The position numbers and the translations under genes are program-made. A model generated the notes under the pieces. That model worked only from the letters and a program-made list of their open reading frames with translations, ran no database searches and was not told the origin of the DNA. Positions 16,358-20,113 of a stretch of 20,113 nucleotides of DNA are shown here, piece by piece. The DNA is from JBLMYQ01 sp050258375. GTDB lineage: Bacteria; Bacillota; Clostridia; Acetivibrionales; UBA4821. The stretch lies in NCBI GenBank assembly GCA_050258375.1, contig JBLMYQ010000057.1, forward strand, positions 1 through 20,113, in the 5' to 3' direction. Numbering within the stretch: the first letter of the stretch is position 1; each line of letters begins with the position of its first letter.

Positions 16358-16379
16358 CTATGGTACCTCCTATTACAGC

Positions 16380-16408
16380 AGAGGGGATTCTTAGTTGAAT
16401 CCCCCTCT
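16380..16408 (-). promoter_or_regulatory. Intercistronic GC-rich hairpin between pilin and PrgI-like genes
   Basis: On the minus strand, AGAGGGGGATTC and GAATCCCCTCT form an 11-bp stem with one bulge and a 6-nt loop. It follows the third pilin gene and precedes the AGGAGG of the PrgI-like gene. No U-tract follows, so it looks less like a full terminator than an RNA-stabilising or attenuating element. Such an element would give more pilin mRNA than downstream mRNA. Confidence 0.6.
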
Positions 16409-16428
16409 TTATCTGCATTCCATCATTG

Positions 16429-16830
16429 TTATTTGAGTCCTTCAGTAACAATCGAATAAATCCAGCCAGCCAGCGGTCCGCACCCGAACAGGAATACCGC
16501 ACCTATTACATAATTCCAAGCCTGGTCCTTGAGTCCTGCCCTTTCCTGTGGTCCTACAGTCATCCACTTTATACCAAACCAGCTAAGTAAAAGTATACCT
16601 AAAATAAATCCTACAAATTTCAAGCCATAAACAATTGCTCCACCAGCATTCTTTATTGCTACGTCACCTGTAACTGTAGCCGTGGAAGCCTTATCCTTAA
16701 TATCCTTTGATATAGTTTCAGGATTAAAAGCCGGGCTAGGAGCTGCAGCAAACACATTAAGCATGGTGACAAATGATAGTAAAGTAACCATTAGCATTGA
16801 GAGTAGAAGGATTTTAGCAATTTTTTTCAT
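16429..16830 (-). CDS. VirB2/TrbC-like pilin 3
   Basis: The ATG at 16830 (133 residues) is preferred to the ATG at 16839: the GGGAG motif abuts the first ATG but is 9 nt from the second. A signal peptide covers about residues 1-28 (ending VFAAAPSP), then a short polar segment, then two hydrophobic helices at about 60-82 and 98-120. Between the helices is the block GIKWMTVGPQERAGLKDQAWNYVIGAVFLFG. The other two pilins have the matching G-I-x-W-x-x-[AV]-[SG]-x-[QK]-[QEK] pattern followed by LK and a hydrophobic helix. This is the layout of VirB2/TrbC subunits: signal peptide plus two helices joined by a charged loop. It is third in the operon, 31 nt after the previous pilin. Confidence 0.82.
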   Translation of the reverse strand: MKKIAKILLLSMLMVTLLSFVTMLNVFAAAPSPAFNPETISKDIKDKASTATVTGDVAIKNAGGAIVYGLKFVGFILGILLLSWFGIKWMTVGPQERAGLKDQAWNYVIGAVFLFGCGPLAGWIYSIVTEGLK

Positions 16831-16870
16831 TGTATTCATCTCCCTTTATAAATTTAAAGCTTAATTATTT

Positions 16871-17224
16871 TTATTTACCAACCGGACAGAAATATAAACC
16901 TTGAAGCATATTGATTACTATCTGTCCAAAAAACATTCCACCAAAAAGAAGTACTACTCCTATCAAATAAACCGGTATTCCTCGCTTTAAATCTGCCCTT
17001 TGTTTTGCCGAGGCAAGAAACCAGGTAATACCAAAAACCGCAAGAACTATAATCATAATAGCGACGCCTGCTAACTGCATATAACCTAAAGCAGTCCCCG
17101 CAGCCTTATATATACCATCTTTTGCTTGGTCTACGGTAACTGCTGGTGCTGCAAATGCCACACTATATATAGGGAATATAATCAAAACACACAACAGTAA
17201 CACAAACTTAAAATACTTTCTCAT
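16871..17224 (-). CDS. VirB2/TrbC-like pilin 2
   Basis: A 117-residue protein with a signal peptide (about 1-25, ending AFA before APAV), a short polar region, then helices at about 47-70 and 83-106 joined by a charged loop that reads FLASAKQRADLKRG. The family pattern is shared with the two adjacent pilins, but this copy is the most diverged in the loop (Pro replaces the Trp/Ala segment) and ends with a CPVGK tail that contains a cysteine. GGGG lies about 10 nt before the ATG. It is the second gene of the operon. A subunit forming a surface filament or membrane ring is the natural reading. Confidence 0.8.
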   Translation of the reverse strand: MRKYFKFVLLLCVLIIFPIYSVAFAAPAVTVDQAKDGIYKAAGTALGYMQLAGVAIMIIVLAVFGITWFLASAKQRADLKRGIPVYLIGVVLLFGGMFFGQIVINMLQGLYFCPVGK

Positions 17225-17294
17225 TTATTCTCAGCCCCTTTTGATGATAAGAGCCATACTTCCATTTTCCATATTAGTCTTTGCTGTACTATTC

Positions 17295-17669
17295 TCAACC
17301 AAAAGATTTAGTAATAGTACCAGCAATGATAGACATTATACTGGTTGCACCAAAAATCAACACTGCTCCAATAACATATGCCCATAACTTTTCTTTGAGC
17401 ATTGCCTTTTGCTGTGGAGAAGCCATAAGCCATTGTATACCGTATACTGCCAGAACTATTACAGCGGCTACTGCTCCTATAGACCACACATAACTTAACA
17501 AAAATCCTGAGAGTTTTTGTAAGCTTGCCTGATCATTCGTACCAAATGAATTTGTGTCTTTAATATCACCCGGTGTTATAGGTGCTGCGCAAGCCATAAA
17601 ACTAAATACAAATGTGAATAGTAGTGTAAAAGTTAGTATAGATAAAAGAATTTTTGCAGTTGATTTCAT
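17295..17669 (-). CDS. VirB2/TrbC-like pilin 1, first gene of the secretion operon
   Basis: A 124-residue protein. AAGGGGGG lies 9 nt before the ATG. A signal peptide covers about residues 1-28 (hydrophobic core, ending CAAPITP); the Cys near its end does not form a good lipobox. Two helices follow at about 58-80 and 92-116, with the loop MASPQQKAMLKEKLW between them, closely matching pilin 3. It is the promoter-proximal gene, so it should be among the most abundant products. VirB2/TrbC proteins are pilus or channel subunits held in the membrane before assembly. Confidence 0.82.
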   Translation of the reverse strand: MKSTAKILLSILTFTLLFTFVFSFMACAAPITPGDIKDTNSFGTNDQASLQKLSGFLLSYVWSIGAVAAVIVLAVYGIQWLMASPQQKAMLKEKLWAYVIGAVLIFGATSIMSIIAGTITKSFG

Positions 17670-17759
17670 TTATACATGCCCCCCTTATATATTGTAAAGA
17701 TTTTAAATCCTAAAAAACTCCTTAAATACCCTCCTTTTTTCAAAATCTACCTTAATTCT

Positions 17760-17788
17760 ATTTTATAATAAAAGCTTTATAAATACAA
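17760..17788 (-). promoter_or_regulatory. Promoter of the type IV secretion-like operon
   Basis: On the minus strand, TTGTAT (17783-17788) and TAAAAT (17760-17765) are 17 bp apart, leaving a leader of about 85 nt before the first pilin gene. It is the best promoter match upstream of the operon. Confidence 0.55.
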
Positions 17789-17795
17789 GCTTTTA
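17769..17795. promoter_or_regulatory. Operator-like inverted repeat over the operon promoter
   Basis: The 9-bp arms TAAAAGCTT (17769-17777) and AAGCTTTTA (17787-17795) are perfectly complementary, with a 9-bp spacer. The repeat covers the -35 hexamer and part of the promoter spacer. Its two-half-site form suits a dimeric regulator. Confidence 0.45.
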
Positions 17796-17846
17796 GTACT
17801 CCGCAAAATAAACAAAAATTCAACTGTTTTTTTGTGCAACTTGTAT

Positions 17847-17950
17847 AACTCACCCCCTAGCCCCCTCTCTTTGCAATAGAGGGGGAATTAGTTAGACCCT
17901 CTTTGTAAACTCTCTCCTTTTTTAAGAGAGGAGCAATAGAGCGATGAGTT
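17847..17950. repeat. ~104-bp hairpin-rich intergenic repeat, copy 1
   Basis: Outer arms AACTCA (17847-17852) and TGAGTT (17945-17950) enclose two hairpins: CCCCCTCT/AGAGGGGG at 17861-17885 and CTCTCT/AGAGAG at 17910-17930. The arrangement and several short blocks (CCTAGCC, the CTCC-T(5-6) stem) recur in the sequence at the right end of the window. It looks like a small dispersed palindromic element (MITE- or REP-like) inserted between the secretion operon promoter and the tRNA promoter. Confidence 0.5.
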
Positions 17951-17952
17951 AC

Positions 17953-17981
17953 TTGACACCACGTCGAACATGTATTATACT
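17953..17981 (+). promoter_or_regulatory. Promoter of tRNA-Trp
   Basis: TTGACA (17953-17958) and TATACT (17976-17981), spacing 17 bp, end 13 bp before the mature tRNA start. Confidence 0.8.
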
Positions 17982-17994
17982 ATTCTTCGCACAT

Positions 17995-18069
17995 AGGGGA
18001 GTGGCTCAATGGTAGAGTAGCGGTCTCCAAAACCGTCGGTTGCAGGTTCGAGTCCTGTCTCCCCTGCCA
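17995..18069 (+). tRNA. trnW: tRNA-Trp (anticodon CCA)
   Basis: The cloverleaf folds fully: acceptor AGGGGAG pairs with CTCCCCT, followed by discriminator G and an encoded CCA. D-stem GCTC/GAGT, anticodon stem GCGGT/ACCGT, loop CTCCAAA with anticodon CCA, a 5-nt variable loop, and T-stem GCAGG/CCTGT with loop TTCGAGT. It is a single gene with its own promoter and terminator, convergent with the helicase gene. Confidence 0.97.
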
Positions 18070-18082
18070 GCAATAAATAATT

Positions 18083-18118
18083 AAGGCAGTAGATAAGCTA
18101 TATTCTACTGCCTTTTTA
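18083..18118 (+). terminator. Rho-independent terminator after tRNA-Trp
   Basis: AAGGCAGTAGA pairs with TCTACTGCCTT (11 bp, 10-nt loop) and runs into TTTTTATT, 13 nt past the tRNA end. Because it is palindromic it may also help end the convergent helicase mRNA, although that side has a poorer U-tract. Confidence 0.9.
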
Positions 18119-18163
18119 TTATGACTATATTAAGAAACCTTTAACTTCAAATTAAACCATTCC

Positions 18164-19792
18164 TTACTTCTTATTAGCTTTTTCAACGTTTATTCTCTTC
18201 CCATTAATCCTGCTGTTCTTCATTGCATTCATAACCTCTTGGGCATACTCACCAGGAACCTCAACAAAGGTAAAGGTATTAAATATATCTATTGCCCCGA
18301 CAAGCTTTCCGGAAAGCTTTGTATTAGAAGCTATGCTTTCAACAATGTGTCTGGGCTCAATCTTATCAGTCCTGCCAATATTTACAAACAACCTTACCAT
18401 TCCGCCTACATTCTCTGTATAATCAATTTCTTCCCTCCGTGTTTCTCTTCTTGGTTCGTGCTGCACAGGCTCTGCATCAAGCCCTATGGACATTTTCAAA
18501 AAAGCAGCAGCAATGTCCAGACTGGTAATATAGTTTTCCGACCCACTATTTAAGCTTGCATCTTCAAGCATTTTTTCAATATAACTAACATACTTGCTAA
18601 AACGCCCTTCAGAAATTGTCTCTTTGAGTTTTTCCAATACATTTCCAACTCTGGTTTCTTCAACATCCATCATCGAAGGAGGCTTTTCCTGCTTGATTGA
18701 TGATTTTGTATATCTCTGAATATCTCTTAACTTGTACAATTCACGACCAGATACAAATGTAAATGCTTTTCCTGTTCTGCCTGCCCTTCCGGTTCTTCCT
18801 ATCCTATGCACATAGTATTCTTCGTCATTTGGTATATCATAGTTAATAACCGCTTCAATGTTGTCAACATCAATTCCACGTGCAGCTACATCGGTTGCAA
18901 TAAGAATATCCACTGCGCCCTTTCTGAATTTGGTCATAACCCTATCTCTCTGCCCCTGCTTCATATCTCCATGAAGTGCTTCTGCCGCATAACCTCTTGA
19001 CTGCAAATTCATGGTTAATTCATCTACGCGCCTTTTGGTATTGCAAAAAACCATAATTAGCTTCATATTATAAGCATCTACAATCCTTGTAAGAACATCC
19101 AGCTTAGCAGGTTCTCTTACTTCAAAATAATACTGCTCAATACTTGGAACCGTCAATTCCTTGTGAACAGATTTGACCATAACAGCATCCTTCTGATATT
19201 TATTTGTCAAATCCAATATTTCCTTTGGCATGGTTGCTGAGAACAATATTGTCTGTCTTTCTTCAGGAACCTCTTGAAGAATTGTGTCTATGTCTTCCCT
19301 GAAGCCCATATTCAGCATTTCATCTGCTTCATCAAGAACTATCATCTTTAAAGTTCCAAGCTTCAATGTGCGGCGTCTCATATGGTCCATAATCCTACCC
19401 GGGGTCCCAACAATTATCTGGGGGCGATTCTTTAATGCAGTTATTTGACGTTCAATGGGCTGTCCACCATAAACAGGTAATATTTTTATTCCTCTTTTAT
19501 ACTTTGCAACATTTTTAATTTCTTCGGCAACCTGTATTGCAAGCTCTCTTGTAGGACACAAAATCAAAACCTGAACTCCATGTTCTTCATGATTTATCAT
19601 TTCAATTGCAGGTATACCAAAGGCACAGGTTTTTCCCGTTCCAGTTTGTGCTTGTCCGATTACGTCTCGACCTTCCATAATGTGCGGAATTGATTTAGCT
19701 TGTATTGGCATTGCTTCTTCAAAGCCCATTTCCGCGATTGCTTTCTGAACCTCTTTAGACAGGCTCAAGTCTTTAAAATTCATGTTTTCCAT
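18164..19792 (-). CDS. deaD: DEAD-box RNA helicase with DbpA-type RNA-binding domain
   Basis: A 542-residue ATP-dependent RNA helicase. Motifs in order: Q motif (PIQ, Gln31), motif I AQTGTGKT (48-55), PTREL (80-84), DEAD (154-157), SAT (185-187), helicase lobe 2 with DVAARGID (301-308) and HRIGRTGR (329-336). A helical linker (about 380-440) and an Arg/Glu-rich stretch lead to a C-terminal DbpA/CsdA-type RNA-binding domain (about 466-537, starting RLFVNIGR). Such enzymes remodel rRNA and mRNA in ribosome assembly and cold adaptation. Domain content fits CsdA/DeaD or a longer CshA-like protein better than compact DbpA, so the symbol is approximate. AAAGGA precedes the ATG by 7 nt. It has its own promoter and a long AU-rich leader, and shows no link to the secretion operon beyond position. 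Confidence 0.95.
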   Translation of the reverse strand: MENMNFKDLSLSKEVQKAIAEMGFEEAMPIQAKSIPHIMEGRDVIGQAQTGTGKTCAFGIPAIEMINHEEHGVQVLILCPTRELAIQVAEEIKNVAKYKRGIKILPVYGGQPIERQITALKNRPQIIVGTPGRIMDHMRRRTLKLGTLKMIVLDEADEMLNMGFREDIDTILQEVPEERQTILFSATMPKEILDLTNKYQKDAVMVKSVHKELTVPSIEQYYFEVREPAKLDVLTRIVDAYNMKLIMVFCNTKRRVDELTMNLQSRGYAAEALHGDMKQGQRDRVMTKFRKGAVDILIATDVAARGIDVDNIEAVINYDIPNDEEYYVHRIGRTGRAGRTGKAFTFVSGRELYKLRDIQRYTKSSIKQEKPPSMMDVEETRVGNVLEKLKETISEGRFSKYVSYIEKMLEDASLNSGSENYITSLDIAAAFLKMSIGLDAEPVQHEPRRETRREEIDYTENVGGMVRLFVNIGRTDKIEPRHIVESIASNTKLSGKLVGAIDIFNTFTFVEVPGEYAQEVMNAMKNSRINGKRINVEKANKK

Positions 19793-19918
19793 TTTTTATT
19801 CCTTTTCATATATTTATTACAATCAGTTTTTATAGTTTTCCAAATAATAAATTAAGAATTCGTTTAATAAGGCTTTTTATATTCTTGAACTGAATCATCT
19901 ATTTTAAACTGCTTGAAC
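19793..19918 (-). promoter_or_regulatory. AU-rich 5' leader of the helicase mRNA
   Basis: About 125 nt of very A/T-rich leader lies between the promoter and the start codon. It holds the direct repeat GTTCAAG (two copies 24 nt apart) and AAGAAT/ATTCTT arms that could pair. Long leaders are common on cold-induced helicase genes; control through this one is inference. Confidence 0.35.
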
Positions 19919-19924
19919 AGATAG

Positions 19925-19953
19925 ATTATATTCTATTTTGAGGTTAATAGCAA
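19925..19953 (-). promoter_or_regulatory. Promoter of the helicase gene
   Basis: On the minus strand, TTGCTA (19948-19953) and TATAAT (19925-19930) have 17-bp spacing. Confidence 0.7.
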
Positions 19954-20009
19954 ACTTTATTTTTTCTTATTGGGGAAAACGCATGAATACAAATAATTCC
20001 AAATCCAGA

Positions 20010-20111
20010 CCCTCCTAGCCTCCCTGATAGGGAGCGAATAGTAATTTCTATGAAGATTTTTCTATGAAAAACTACTTTTCGTCCCCTTTTTAGGGGAGAA
20101 AGAGGGGTCTA
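20010..20111. repeat. Hairpin-rich intergenic repeat, diverged copy 2
   Basis: Outer arms AGACCC and GGGTCT enclose CTCCCT/AGGGAG and CCCCT/AGGGG hairpins. Length and order of parts match copy 1 at 17847-17950, in the same orientation, with short shared blocks (CTAGCC, GAAT-AGT-A, TCC-CTTTTT). The window ends 2 bp beyond it, so its true end may lie outside. Confidence 0.45.
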
Positions 20112-20113
20112 AG

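Noticed and set aside
17995..18069. tRNA-Trp as attachment site for an integrated conjugative element
   Set aside because: The secretion genes lie on the 5' side of the tRNA, whereas elements usually insert at the 3' end. I see no repeat of the tRNA 3' end elsewhere in the window and no integrase.

Overview
The window is AT-rich DNA with strong AGGAGG-type ribosome binding sites, near-consensus sigma-A promoters and Gram-positive-type secretion genes. It is best read as a chromosomal segment of a Clostridia-type Firmicute; the species cannot be fixed from sequence alone. No integrase, transposase, relaxase, VirD4-type coupling protein, rRNA or CRISPR array is visible.

Layout. (1) 1-4732, plus strand: a 5'-truncated family-A DNA-polymerase-like gene whose catalytic residues look replaced, then a membrane-anchored VirB4-N-terminal-like protein, then a VirB4-like ATPase with a destroyed Walker A motif. 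(2) 4733-6050: a small-gene island. It has an orphan consensus promoter on the minus strand with no convincing ORF (candidate ncRNA), a small three-helix membrane protein (minus), a cysteine-rich 111-residue protein (plus), and a 58-bp perfect palindrome that serves two convergent genes. (3) 17669 down to 6042, minus strand: a nine-gene operon for a Gram-positive type IV secretion-like machine. In transcription order it encodes three VirB2/TrbC-like pilins, a PrgI/VirB3-like protein, a membrane-anchored VirB4-N-terminal-like protein, an intact VirB4 ATPase, a large VirB6/TrbL-like membrane protein, a bifunctional glucosaminidase/M23 peptidase (VirB1-like role) and a membrane-anchored NTF2-like protein that could fill the VirB8 place. 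(4) 17847-20113: a tRNA-Trp with its own promoter and terminator and a DEAD-box RNA helicase (minus), flanked by two diverged copies of a ~104-bp hairpin-rich repeat.

How it may work. The minus operon contains most parts of an envelope-spanning channel: motor, inner-membrane pore, pilin-like subunits, wall hydrolase and scaffold. The plus-strand genes carry a second copy of the two-gene block (VirB4-N-like plus VirB4-like), but that motor appears dead, and it sits beside a polymerase-like protein that also appears dead. The most interesting hypothesis is a chromosomal, possibly non-conjugative type IV secretion system that uses paired active and pseudo-ATPase subunits and a pseudo-polymerase, perhaps as a DNA-binding or scaffold protein. 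The pairing is read directly from the sequence; the function is inference.
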